DNA of 64,000 bases, taken from Phyllobacteriaceae bacterium (lineage in GTDB: Bacteria > Pseudomonadota > Alphaproteobacteria > Rhizobiales > Rhizobiaceae). The notes below the pieces were generated by a model. That model was not told the origin of the DNA and did not search any database. It saw only the letters and a program-made list of their open reading frames with translations. The stretch lies in the NCBI GenBank assembly GCA_016711085.1, contig JADJTR010000011.1, positions 1 to 64,000 of the forward strand. The letters are read 5' to 3'. Made by a program: the position numbers and the translations under genes. Below are positions 44,530 to 55,014 of this stretch, piece by piece (positions within the stretch are counted from its first letter, which is position 1; every line of letters begins with the position of its first letter).

Positions 44530-45696
44530 TCATCCTCCCCGCGTAATGGTGAAAGTCACGCCGCCGGACGGCTCGCCGCCCTGCCAGATGTTGACGTTGA
44601 AATTCGCGGGCGGACCGGGTTCGTCCGGCGCATCGGTGTGAAAATCAACGTCGCGGAATGCTTCTCCGGGAAGAAACACAAAGCTCGGCGGGTCGATGTG
44701 AGCCGGCCAGATCGGCGGCTTGCCCCCGAACACAGCGTCCGGATCGAACGTTTTGCCGGTTCCGTCGGCGAACTCATAGGAATCGATCGCTGTGGTCACG
44801 AGGTGACAGTCAATGCGCTTGCGGTCGGTGGGCGGCGCGTCTTTCGGCGCGCGTCTTCCCCGGTTGATGTTCCAATAGTAGATCACGCCCGCCGCCGCGG
44901 CCAGGACATAGGCGATCAGCATGGTCAGGCCGTATCGCCGGCCGAAGCCCATGTCCCCGTGCATCGTATGGGCGTAGAACATGGCCGCCATGGCGGCGAG
45001 AAGGCCCCATCCGTAGAGCGCGCGGCGATAGTCGAGGAACGGTCCGCCGCCCTCCGCCACCTTCGGGCATTCGCCGGGATGCCGATTGAATATCCGGACC
45101 TTGCGGTCGACCGGCGAATTGGCGGCGTGAACCTGCGTATTGTTCCAGCCGCGATTGTTGGCCGGGTTTCCGTCGTTGGGGTGCGAAAGCTCCACTTCGA
45201 TGCAGTAGTGGCCAGGCGACGCCGGTGTGCGCCACTTCATCGGCGCGACAACCGTTCCCGGCCAGATGGGAACATTCACGGCCGGCGCCGCGATCGGCGT
45301 GCGGATTTGGCCGCCGGCCCCGAACTCGATCCAGCGGACATCGACAACCGTGCCATCGGCCGGCTTGTCCCGCGAACTGTTGTGCACGGTGATTTCGACG
45401 TCGTAATCGGTGTCGGCAACCAGATCATAGGTATATTGCTCGACGCCGTTTCGGAAAATGCGGACGTCCGGGTTGTCCCAGGTGACCGGCTTTCCCAGCT
45501 GCATCAGCAGGAACTGGCTGTAGATGCAGGGATCGGGTTTGCGCACCAGACGCCCGGGAACGGTGACGCAGGGATCGCCTTCCGGGGTTTTCGATTTCCG
45601 CGTCAACACGGCCCAGGCCTTGCACAACCAGCATCCGCGCCGCGAGGACCCTTTCGCTTGAGCAGCACCATTGGCATTCCGTCCGCAGCAAGGCAT
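44530..45696 (-). CDS. Unknown protein with Ig-like segments around two membrane helices, second gene of the cassette
   Basis: A 388-residue protein. It starts cysteine-rich (MPCCGRN, RRGCWLCKAW), then a CARDB-like beta domain (YDVEITVHNSSRDKPADGTVV, HYCIEVELSHPNDGNPANNRGWNN), then two membrane helices (YGWGLLAAMAAMFYAHTM, LTMLIAYVLAAAAGVIYYW) and a second beta-rich part (FVFLPGEAFRDVDFHTD). No signal peptide is evident. Domain assignment is by pattern only. It lies 36 bases after the small first gene. Confidence 0.7.
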   Translation of the reverse strand: MPCCGRNANGAAQAKGSSRRGCWLCKAWAVLTRKSKTPEGDPCVTVPGRLVRKPDPCIYSQFLLMQLGKPVTWDNPDVRIFRNGVEQYTYDLVADTDYDVEITVHNSSRDKPADGTVVDVRWIEFGAGGQIRTPIAAPAVNVPIWPGTVVAPMKWRTPASPGHYCIEVELSHPNDGNPANNRGWNNTQVHAANSPVDRKVRIFNRHPGECPKVAEGGGPFLDYRRALYGWGLLAAMAAMFYAHTMHGDMGFGRRYGLTMLIAYVLAAAAGVIYYWNINRGRRAPKDAPPTDRKRIDCHLVTTAIDSYEFADGTGKTFDPDAVFGGKPPIWPAHIDPPSFVFLPGEAFRDVDFHTDAPDEPGPPANFNVNIWQGGEPSGGVTFTITRGG

Positions 45697-45732
45697 GACG
45701 AACCCCTCAATTCGAAATTGAATCCGGTCTGT

Positions 45733-45939
45733 TCAGGCAGCGCCCTTGCGCCCGAAGGTCTTTTTCAATCCGGCAAATGCCGCGTCGAGGACGAACCAAG
45801 TCCCGAGGAATGCAGCGCATTCCAATGTAAAACTGTGAAATTTATAAAACAACTCAGCGGCCATCCAAGCAATCCCGACAACCGGCAATTGTTCTTGCAG
45901 CAATCTGGAAAGCGGCATGCTTTTTATTAGAGCATACAT
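45733..45939 (-). CDS. Small unknown membrane protein, first gene of the cassette
   Basis: A 68-residue protein with two hydrophobic segments (LPVVGIAWMAAELFYKF and CAAFLGTWFVLDAAFAGL) and a basic end. It follows an AT-rich region (45900-46060) that probably holds the promoter of the three-gene unit. Confidence 0.6.
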   Translation of the reverse strand: MYALIKSMPLSRLLQEQLPVVGIAWMAAELFYKFHSFTLECAAFLGTWFVLDAAFAGLKKTFGRKGAA

Positions 45940-46128
45940 CGTGCGTACTCCCCAATGAGGAATAAGCCCCTGCTAAATTTATACGCCACGATTCAAGAAT
46001 ACACAACCAAAATTTACGCCGGGGAAAGCGCGTTTATATACAAGGCGATAGTTTGAAAACTGTTGGCGCGGGAAAAGAAAACCGCGGCGGAGCCTCGCCG
46101 GTCGTTGCCGCTCGGTCGGAGCCCGGGT

Positions 46129-46254
46129 TCAAAGCCCCGCCAACACCGCGAGCGGCAACAGCGCCACGATGTCGGTGATTTTGATGGCCGGGTTGACGGG
46201 CGGGCCGACGGCGTCCTTGAAGGGGTCGCCGACGGGGTCGCCGGTGACCGAGGC
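46129..46254 (-). pseudogene. Duplicate of the hppA 3' end (42 codons)
   Basis: The minus strand reads SVTGDPVGDPFKDAVGPPVNP, then AIKITDIVALLPLAVLAGL and a stop, homologous to the end of hppA at 46883-47010. Over about 117 aligned bases I count 11 differences. The fragment has its own stop and is cut off precisely where the neighbouring inverted-repeat element begins. Confidence 0.85.
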
Positions 46255-46559
46255 CTAGAGCGTTTCTCGATCAAATTGAATCGTTTGAGCGCCGGGATTT
46301 CGCGGCTTGGCCAGGAGCGGAACGCGACGCGATGCGCGCATCGTCAGCGTTTCGCGACGCCGTCCGAGGCGCGAAAGACCAAGCTGAAACGATTGCAGTT
46401 TGCCAATGAAAACAGCGCGCTGGCCGATCCGGCGAGGTCTTTTCCGCTCCGGCCGCGTCGAAATCCTCGCGCGATATTCATATCGCGCTCGGTCTTCTCC
46501 TCGCCGGATCGAAAATCCCTGCCATCAAACTGCTCCAATTTGATCGAGAAACGCTCTAG
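46255..46559. mobile_element. 305-bp element with 24-bp perfect terminal inverted repeats
   Basis: The first 24 bases (beginning CTAGAGCGTTTCTCGATC) recur exactly, inverted, as the last 24. Similarity between the arms continues more weakly for about 70 bases (TTTGA, GGGATTT, GGAG). No ORF inside resembles a known protein. It may be a MITE or two inverted copies of a dispersed repeat of the AGAGCGTTT type that is frequent between genes in this order. Confidence 0.7.
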
Positions 46560-46579
46560 CGCGCTTTCGAGCCGTTCAC

Positions 46580-46790
46580 GTGCTTGATTTCGCGCCGGTC
46601 GGCTCCAGTCGCGAAAGCTGCCTGCCGCGACACGCCGACGCCGACCGCGACCTTGGACAACGAGATCTTCCCTGACATCTCGCGCCAGCTGGCCATCGCC
46701 GGCGGCCAGGTCCACGACGCCCGCATCGCCGCCATCTGCATCGGGCACGGCGTGTCGGCGCGGTGGACGGCGGATCGCGATTTTTCGCGC
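46580..46790 (+). pseudogene. Degraded bamE fragment
   Basis: CTTGATTTCGCGCCGGTCGG and the following bases align with the bamE codons for LDFVPVGSSRE; further on, CACGCCGACGCCGACC and ACATCTCGCGCCAG align with those for GTPTTTATFDN and YYISQQ. A nine-base gap and frame breaks, including an internal stop, show it is not functional. It has the same orientation as bamE at 43045. Confidence 0.75.
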
Positions 46791-46832
46791 TTTCCGGCGT
46801 TGAAAACCGCCAATCCGCTGGTGGCTTGAATT

Positions 46833-46861
46833 GAAAAGGCCGGGGCTTGCGCCCCGGCCTT
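46833..46861 (-). terminator. Terminator of hppA
   Basis: Stem AAGGCCGGGGC/GCCCCGGCCTT with a 4-base loop; on the minus strand it is followed by TTCAATT. It lies 22 bases beyond the hppA stop. Confidence 0.8.
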
Positions 46862-46882
46862 GGTCTTCCGCTGTGGCGAAGA

Positions 46883-49049
46883 TCAGGCGCCGATGTTCGC
46901 CAGCACCGCGAGCAGCAGCAGCGCCACGATGTTGGTGATCTTGATGGCCGGGTTGACGGCCGGGCCGGCGGTGTCCTTGTAGGGATCGCCGACGGTGTCG
47001 CCGGTGACCGAGGCCTTGTGCGCCTCGGAGCCCTTCATGTGCTTGACGCCGTCCTTGTCGGTGAAGCCGTCCTCGAACGACTTCTTGGCGTTGTCCCACG
47101 CGCCGCCGCCCGAGGTCATCGAGATGGCGACGAACAGGCCGTTGACGATGACGCCGAGCAGCGACGCGCCGACCGCGGCGAAGGCCGAGGCCTTGGAGCC
47201 GGAGATCAGCAGCACGCCGAAATAGACCACGATCGGGGCGAGGACCGGCAGCAGCGACGGGATGATCATTTCCCGGATCGCGGCCTTGGTCAGCAGGTCG
47301 ACGGCGCGGGCGTAGTCCGGGCTTGGACGGTGCCCGCCATGATGCCCGGGTTCTCGCCTGGAACTGGCGGCGCACTTCCTCGACGATGGAACTGGCCGCA
47401 CGGCCGACGGCCGTCATGGCGATGCCACCGAACAGGTAGGGGATCAGGCCGCCGAAGATCAGACCGGCGACGACATAGGGATTGGCCAGCGAGAAGGTGA
47501 TCTCCCCCATGCCCTTGAAGTAGGGATAGAGGGTCGAGCCTTCCTTGTTGGCCTCGGCCGCGAAGTGGGTCAGGTCGTTCGTGTAGGCCGCGAACAGCAC
47601 CAGCGCGCCGAGACCGGCCGAGCCGATGGCATAGCCCTTGGTCACCGCCTTGGTGGTGTTGCCGACGGCGTCGAGCGCGTCGGTCGACTGGCGCACTTCC
47701 TTGGGCATGCCCGCCATTTCGGCGATGCCGCCGGCATTGTCGGTGACCGGGCCGAAGGCGTCGAGCGCCACGATCATGCCGGCGATGCCGAGCATGGCGG
47801 TGACGGCGATCGCGGTGCCGAACAGGCCGGCCAGCTGATAGGTGACGATGATGCCGCCGACGATGACGATGGCCGGAATCGCGGTCGATTCCAGCGAGAC
47901 CGCGAGGCCCTGGATGACGTTGGTGCCGTGGCCGGTGACCGAGGCCTGGGCAATCGAGTTGACCGGGCGCTTGCCGGTGCCGGTGTAGTATTCGGTGATC
48001 ACCACGATCAGCGCGGTGACGACGAGGCCGAGCACGCCGCACCAGAACAGGTTCCAGCCGGTGATCGACTTGCCGTCGATGACGCCGATTTCGCCCCAGC
48101 CGATGGTCAGCGAGGTTGCGCCGCCCAGGCCGACGATTGACAGCAGGCCGGTGACGATGAGGCCCTTGTAGAGGGCGCCCATGATCGAGCCGTTGGCGCC
48201 GAGCTTGACGAAGAAGGTGCCGACGATCGAGGTCAGGATCGAGAAGCCGCAAATGGCGAGCGGATAGACGATGATGGAATCGAGATTGCCGGTTGCCGAG
48301 AAGAAGATCGCCGCCAGCACCATGGTGGCGACGACGGTCACCGCATAGGTCTCGAACAGGTCGGCGGCCATGCCGGCGCAGTCGCCGACATTGTCGCCGA
48401 CGTTGTCGGCGATGGTGGCCGGGTTGCGCGGGTCGTCCTCGGGAATGCCGGCTTCGACCTTGCCGACGAGATCGCCGCCGACGTCCGCACCCTTGGTGAA
48501 GATGCCGCCGCCGAGACGGGCGAAGATCGAGATCAGCGAGGCGCCGAAGCCGAGCGCGACGAGCGCGTCGATGACTTCGCGGCGGTCGGCCGGGCGTAGC
48601 ACAGGGCCGGTGAGGATCCAGTAATAGATCGCCACGCCAAGCAGCGCGAGGCCCGCCACCAGCATGCCGGTGATCGCGCCCGCCTTGAAGGCGATGTCGA
48701 GGCCGCCGGCCAGCGACTTGATCGCAGCCTGCGCGGTGCGCACATTGGCGCGCACCGAGACATGCATGCCGATGAAGCCGGCCGCGCCGGACAGCACCGC
48801 GCCGATGAGGAAGCCGATGGCGGCGGTCGCCGAAAGCAGCCACCAGGCCAGCACGAAGACAACCGCGCCGACGATGGCGATGGTGGTGTACTGGCGGGCG
48901 AGATAGGCCTGCGCGCCCTCGCGGATTGCGCCGGCGATTTCCTGCATGCGGGCATTGCCCTGATCGCTGGCCAGAACGGACCGTGTGGCCCAGACAGCGT
49001 AAGCGATGGAGGCAAGACCGCAGAGGATGACGATGAGAAGCATGGTCAT
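46883..49049 (-). CDS. hppA: Proton-translocating membrane pyrophosphatase (two apparent frameshifts)
   Basis: HppA pumps H+ using pyrophosphate. About 720 residues and 16 helices. The catalytic loop GGDLVGKVEAGIPEDDPRNP, then ADNVGDNVGDCAGMAADLFE, and the late TDNAGGIAEMAGMP are visible. GNTTKAVTKGYAIGSAGLG has Lys at the position that marks the K+-independent H+-pumping class. The usual DVGADLVGK reads DVGGDLVGK. Two indels between about 47325 and 47360 interrupt NPGIMAGTVQARPDYARAVD. The ATG at 49049 follows AGGGGAA. In rhizobia thiL commonly separates nusB from hppA; here an MFS gene does. Confidence 0.95.
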
Positions 49050-49202
49050 GTCGGATTCCCCTGGGATTTGGCCCGAAAAACCCGCTCCGGGCCGGTTGGA
49101 ATCGCATAGGGGGAGACATTGAACGCCCCCTCCAAGCGTCGCGCGGCTTATGGGCAAGGCTTGAGGAAACGTCAAGATCGACGAAGGACGCGTCGCTTCG
49201 CT

Positions 49203-50396
49203 TCAAACGATGCGGCGCGGCCGCATCGAGATCAGCATCGCCACGGCGATCAAGCTCGTCATCACCACGGGGAAAATGATCCAGTTCAGCATCGCCCAGC
49301 CCCAGGCGTTGAACACCCAGCCCGACATCAGCGAAGAGAAGGCGACGGTGGAAAACAGGATGAAATCGTGCAGGCCCTGCACCTTGTTCTTCTCGGCCGG
49401 GGCGTAGCAATCGGCGACCATGGCGGTGGCGCCGATGAAAGCGAAGTTCCAGCCGACGCCGAGCAGGATCAGCGAGCCCCAGAACTGCCAGAGCTGGATG
49501 CCGGACAGCGCCACGAGGCCGGAGCCGGCGAGAAGCACGAGGCCGACGGCGATGATCGACTCCTTGCCGAAACGGGCGATCAGATGGCCGGTGAAGAAAC
49601 TCGGCAGGAACATCGCCATGACATGCCAGGAGATGCCGAGCGTCGCCTCGTCCGGCGTGAAGCCGCAGCCGACCATGGCGAGCGGCGCGCCGGTCATCAC
49701 CAGGCTCATCAGCGCGTAGGAGGAGACGCCCGACACCATGGCGACGATGAAGCGCGGTTCGCGCGCGATCTGCATCAGGGGACGCCCGGTCGATTCTGAA
49801 GCGGCGTGGGCTTCCTCCTCCTTGGGCAAATCGAGGAAGGAGAGCACGAAGGCGCCGATGAGCGCCAGCGCAACGATGGCGGCGAAGGCGCCGGCGAACA
49901 TCACCGGAGCGAACATTTCCCGCGTCCAGATCACGGTCTGCGGGCCGATGATGGCGGCGAAGACGCCGCCCGCCAGCACCATCGAAATCGCTTTGGCCTT
50001 GTCGTCCTGCGGCGCGGCATCGGCGGCGGCGAAGCGGTATTGCTGGACATAGGCGGCGCCGAGGCCGATCAGCGCCATGCCGAGGGCGAACAGCAGGAAC
50101 GAATCGCGGAACAACGCCAGCGTCGTGACCAAACCGGCTACTCCGGTCATCACCGTTCCTGTGTGAAAGCCGATCTTGCGGCCGAAACGGCGCATGACCC
50201 AGGCGGCCGGCAGCGTGCCAATCGCCAGGCCGATGTTCTGCGCCGTCACCGGGGCGGTCGCCAGCGACTTGTCGGCGTCGAGCAAATAGTGGCCGGCGAG
50301 CGCGCCGAGCGAGATGGAGATCGGCGTCGCCGAGCCGACGACGGCCTGCGACACCGCCAGCACGAGCGCATTGCGGCGGGTGCGGCGTTCGGTCAT
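49203..50396 (-). CDS. MFS transporter
   Basis: A 397-residue transporter with 12 predicted helices. The MFS loop 2-3 signature appears as GTLPAAWVMRRFGRKIGFHTG, and the middle loop is polar (LDLPKEEEAHAASESTGRP). The second half has GHLIARFGKESII and CYAPAEKNKVQGLHDFI. Its start shares a base with the nusB stop, so the two are coupled. Substrate unknown. Confidence 0.9.
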   Translation of the reverse strand: MTERRTRRNALVLAVSQAVVGSATPISISLGALAGHYLLDADKSLATAPVTAQNIGLAIGTLPAAWVMRRFGRKIGFHTGTVMTGVAGLVTTLALFRDSFLLFALGMALIGLGAAYVQQYRFAAADAAPQDDKAKAISMVLAGGVFAAIIGPQTVIWTREMFAPVMFAGAFAAIVALALIGAFVLSFLDLPKEEEAHAASESTGRPLMQIAREPRFIVAMVSGVSSYALMSLVMTGAPLAMVGCGFTPDEATLGISWHVMAMFLPSFFTGHLIARFGKESIIAVGLVLLAGSGLVALSGIQLWQFWGSLILLGVGWNFAFIGATAMVADCYAPAEKNKVQGLHDFILFSTVAFSSLMSGWVFNAWGWAMLNWIIFPVVMTSLIAVAMLISMRPRRIV

Positions 50397-50878
50397 CAGC
50401 CTCTGCCCTCGCCGCGAATGTCGCGGGCGGCGCGGTCGAGCACCGCGTTGACGAGACGCGGTTCCTCGTCGCCGAAAAAGGCGCGGGCGACATCGACATA
50501 TTCGGAGATGACGACGGCGGTGGTCACGTCACGGCGCTCCATCAATTCCCACACGCTGGCGCGCAGAATGGCGCGAAGCGTCGAATCGAGGCGCGACAGC
50601 GGCCAGTCGTCGGTGAGCGCGGCGTGGATCGCCGGGTCGATCGCCGTCTGGCGGCCGACGACGCCGGCGAGAATCTGGCGGAACCATTGCGCATCGGCTT
50701 CGCGGTATTGCGCGCCGTCGATTTCCTTGCCGAGGCGGAAAGCCTCGTATTCGGCCGTCGTCTCAAGCAGGCCGGTGCCGCCGACATCCATCTGGTAGAG
50801 CGCCTGCACGGCGGCGAGCCTCGCCGCGCCGCGCTTGTTGGCCGGCTTGATTTCGCGTTCGGTGGTTTTTTGAGGCAC
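50396..50878 (-). CDS. nusB: Transcription antitermination factor NusB
   Basis: NusB joins NusE (S10) in antitermination of rRNA transcription. The 160-residue all-helical product shows RGAARLAAVQALYQMDVGG, WPLSRLDSTLRAILRASVWEL and VVISEYVDVARAFFGDEEPRLVNAVLD. It starts with GTG directly after ribH, the conserved ribH-nusB order. Confidence 0.96.
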   Translation of the reverse strand: MPQKTTEREIKPANKRGAARLAAVQALYQMDVGGTGLLETTAEYEAFRLGKEIDGAQYREADAQWFRQILAGVVGRQTAIDPAIHAALTDDWPLSRLDSTLRAILRASVWELMERRDVTTAVVISEYVDVARAFFGDEEPRLVNAVLDRAARDIRGEGRG

Positions 50879-50879
50879 G

Positions 50880-51320
50880 TCAGGCCCCGAACCGCTTTTT
50901 CAAGCCGATCATGGTCAGCGCGGCGCGCGCCGCGAAACCGCCCTTGTCGCCCTCGGAGCGCCTGGCCCGCGCCCACGCCTGCTCGTCGGTCTCGCAGGTC
51001 AGCACGCCATTGCCGATGGCGGCGTGCTTGCGGACCGTCAGATCCATGATGCCGCGCGCCGATTCGTTGGCCACGATGTCGAAATGATAGGTCTCGCCAC
51101 GGATGACGACGCCGAGCGCGACATAGCCGTCGAATTCGCCGGACTGCATCGCCATGGCAATGGCGCCGGGGATTTCCAGCGCTCCGGGCACGGTGACGAC
51201 CTCATGCTCGACGCCTTCGATATCGAGTGCGGCTTTCGCGCCGTCGAGAAGCGCGTCGGACATGTCGTCGTAAAAGCGGGCCTCGACGACGAGGACGCGC
51301 AAATTCTTCTTTTTGGACAT
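50880..51320 (-). CDS. ribH: 6,7-dimethyl-8-ribityllumazine synthase
   Basis: RibH makes the lumazine precursor of riboflavin. The 146-residue product contains LRVLVVEARFYDDMSDALLDGA, VPGALEIPGAIAMAM, ALGVVIRGETYHFDIVANESARG with the catalytic histidine, and GNGVLTCETDEQAWAR. It lies between ribE and nusB. Confidence 0.97.
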   Translation of the reverse strand: MSKKKNLRVLVVEARFYDDMSDALLDGAKAALDIEGVEHEVVTVPGALEIPGAIAMAMQSGEFDGYVALGVVIRGETYHFDIVANESARGIMDLTVRKHAAIGNGVLTCETDEQAWARARRSEGDKGGFAARAALTMIGLKKRFGA

Positions 51321-51356
51321 TTCATCGTCTCTGGTCGGGGCGGTTGCCGCGTCGAT

Positions 51357-51971
51357 TTAGGCGTCTTTCCCCGCCTCGGCAAGGCGTGCGGCATAACGCG
51401 CCATGGTGTCGACCTCGAGATTGACGCGGTCGCCCGAGCGACGTTCGCCCCAGGTCGTGACCTCGAGCGTATGACGGATGATCAAAACATCGAAACGTTC
51501 GCCGGCGACGCGGTTCACCGTCAGCGAAGTCCCGTCGAGCGCCACCGATCCTTTCGGCGCGATGAACCTCGCCAGATCATGCGGCGCGTCGATGACGAAG
51601 CGAACCGCTTCGCCCTCTTCGCGACGCTCGGCGATGGTCGCCTGTCCGTCGACATGGCCGGAAACGATGTGGCCGCCCAATTCGTCGCCGAGCTTCAGGG
51701 CGCGCTCGAGATTGAGGCGCGTTCCGACGCTCCAGGACGAGGCCGTCGTCAGGCGCAACGCCTCCTCCCACGCCTCGACCTCGAACCAGCGCGCGTTCGA
51801 GCCCGCACCCGGCAGCGCAACGACGGTCAGACAGACGCCGGCGCAGGCGATCGACGCGCCGATGGCGATCGACGCCGGATCATGGGTTGTCGAGATACGC
51901 AGGCGCACGCCTTCGGCGCGCGGCGTCACCGCCTCCACCCGGCCGATATCGGTCACGATGCCGGTGAACAT
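51357..51971 (-). CDS. ribE: Riboflavin synthase, alpha chain
   Basis: RibE dismutates two lumazines to riboflavin. The 204-residue product has the two homologous barrels: FTGIVTDIGRVEAV, SIACAGVCLTVVAL, GGHIVSGHVDGQATI and KGSVALDGTSLTVNRV, with VNLEVDTMARYAARL at the end. The ATG at 51971 lies inside the end of ribD (19-base overlap), indicating coupling. Confidence 0.96.
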   Translation of the reverse strand: MFTGIVTDIGRVEAVTPRAEGVRLRISTTHDPASIAIGASIACAGVCLTVVALPGAGSNARWFEVEAWEEALRLTTASSWSVGTRLNLERALKLGDELGGHIVSGHVDGQATIAERREEGEAVRFVIDAPHDLARFIAPKGSVALDGTSLTVNRVAGERFDVLIIRHTLEVTTWGERRSGDRVNLEVDTMARYAARLAEAGKDA

Positions 51972-53041
51972 GTCCATTCCTCGTACTTGTCGTCGCCGAA
52001 GCGGCGTTCGTCGAACTTGACCAGTCCGGGCGGCGGCGCAAGCGCCGTGAACGGCGCCGGCACACCGTCCGCGCCGATGGTCGCCTGCCCGGTGAACAGG
52101 CAAAACCGGTCGATCAGTCCCTCGTCCGCGAATGCCTGGGCCACTTGCGCCCCGCCCTCGACGAACAGGGTCGCGACGCCACGCTGGGCCAGATCGTCGA
52201 GCAATTCAGGCAGCGCCACGCGGCCGTCGACGGTTTCGGCGGCGAGGATCACCACCCCGGCGTCGCGCAGCGCGTCCAGACGGTCGGCAGGCCCTTCATG
52301 GCCGGCGGCGACCAGCACCGGCGTCTGGCGAGCGGTCCGCACGAGCCGGATCCATCGTCAGGCGGGCGGCGCTGTCGAGCACGATGCGCATCGGCGAGCG
52401 GTCTTCCATGCCGGGCAGGCGCACGGTCAGGTCCGGGTCGTCGGCGAGCGCCGTGCCGACGCCGATCAGGATCGCGTCGGCCTCGGCCCGCATGCGATGC
52501 GCCTGGGCGCGGGCGATTTCGCCGGTGATAGGCGTCTGCCCTGCGCCCTTGCGGCCGATCATGCCGTTGGCGGAAACGGCAAGCTTCAGAATAACTTCCG
52601 GGCGTTTGCGCAGGGAACGCATGAGATAACCGGCCATCAGGTCGGCGGCGTCATGCGCGAGCACGCCTTCGACCACCTCGATGCCGGCGTCGCGCAAGAT
52701 GGCGTAGCCCCGGCCGGCGACGCGCGGGTCCGGGTCGGCCGCCGCGCCGACAACGCGGGCGATTCCGGCTGTCACCAACGCGTTGGCGCATGGCGGCGTG
52801 CGGCCGTGATGGGCGCAGGGTTCGAGAGTCACATAGGCGGTGGCGCCGCGCGCCGCCTCGCCCGCTTCGATCAACGCCTGGGTCTCGGCGTGCGGCCGCC
52901 CGCCGATCGCCGTGACGCCGCGCCCGACGACGATCCGTCTTTCACGATCAGCGTGCCGACCGACGGATTCGTGCCCGTGCGCCCAAGATGCTTGCGCGAC
53001 AGGCGGATGGCGGCGGCCATGAGGCGGCGGTCTTCGTCCAC
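51953..53041 (-). CDS. ribD: Bifunctional riboflavin deaminase/reductase RibD (two apparent frameshifts)
   Basis: RibD deaminates and then reduces the pyrimidine intermediate of riboflavin synthesis. The deaminase domain shows RTGTNPSVGTLIVKDG, HAETQALIEAG and the zinc site TLEPCAHHGRTPPC; the reductase shows LKLAVSANGMIG, DDPDLTVR and FVEGGAQVAQAF. Indels near 52935 and 52345 split it into three frames that join into a protein of about 362 residues. The start is GTG at 53041, 4 bases after nrdR. Confidence 0.93.
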
Positions 53042-53045
53042 CGCT

Positions 53046-53516
53046 TCAGCCTCGCGTCTCGTCCTCGGTCTCGCCGAGTTCGCCCAGCGCCTGCTGGAAT
53101 TCGCGCACGTCGCGGAAATTCTTGTAGACCGAGGCGAAGCGCACATAGGCGACATCGTCGAGGTTCTTCAGCGCCTCCATGGCGAGGCTGCCGATCTGGT
53201 CGGAGGGGATTTCGCTGTCGCCGGAGCTTTCGAGCTGACGCACGATGCCGGTGACGGCGCGGTCGAGCCGGTCCGGTTCGATATTGCGCTTCCTCAGCGC
53301 CACCTCCATCGAGCGGGCCAGCTTGTCGCGGTCGAAGGGCGCGCGACGGCCCGATTTTTTCACCACCACCAGATCGCGCAATTGCACGCGCTCAAAGGTC
53401 GTGAAACGCCCGCCGCAATCGGGGCAGACGCGGCGGCGGCGGATGGATACGCCGTCCTCGGCGGGACGGCTGTCCTTCACCTGGGTATCGGCGGACTGGC
53501 AATAGGGGCAGCGCAT
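53046..53516 (-). CDS. nrdR: Transcriptional repressor NrdR
   Basis: NrdR represses ribonucleotide reductase genes in response to ATP/dATP. The 156-residue product has the zinc ribbon MRCPYCQSADTQVKDSRP, RRRRVCPDCGGRFTTFE and the ATP-cone (VVKKSGRRAPFDRDKLARSM, ALKNLDDVAYVRFASVYKNF). The position glyA-nrdR-ribD is standard in alphaproteobacteria. Confidence 0.97.
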   Translation of the reverse strand: MRCPYCQSADTQVKDSRPAEDGVSIRRRRVCPDCGGRFTTFERVQLRDLVVVKKSGRRAPFDRDKLARSMEVALRKRNIEPDRLDRAVTGIVRQLESSGDSEIPSDQIGSLAMEALKNLDDVAYVRFASVYKNFRDVREFQQALGELGETEDETRG

Positions 53517-53593
53517 GGATGCTTCCGGCGGAATCGTGTCGCCAGCGGTCTAGCAGGAAAGTCGCCGAAAGGGGAACGCAAACCGTTCCTCCC

Positions 53594-54889
<1,296 letters not shown>

Positions 54890-55014
54890 GGCGAGTCTTT
54901 CTGGTTCGGGCGGGAAAGAGGCGCGCATCTAGCACGAAGAAGGCGCGGGCGAAACCGCGCGGCAATCGCGACAGACAGCAAAAAGCCGCCCGCAGGCAGT
55001 GCACCCGATGCGCA

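Noticed and set aside
46014..46274. An 86-codon minus-strand ORF over the hppA duplicate
   Set aside because: It is not in the frame of the hppA homology; the correct frame gives the conserved carboxyl end, so the ORF is a shadow.
47290..50499. A 1069-codon open frame on the minus strand across hppA and the MFS gene
   Set aside because: It is an alternate frame of the real genes; its translation is arginine/proline/histidine-rich without any domain, which is typical of shadow frames in GC-rich DNA. Only a few residues near 47330 belong to hppA because of the frameshifts.
54900..55014. Possible terminator between the AraC gene and glyA
   Set aside because: The hairpin around GCCCGCAGGC is very short and the T run is not well placed; support is too weak to list.
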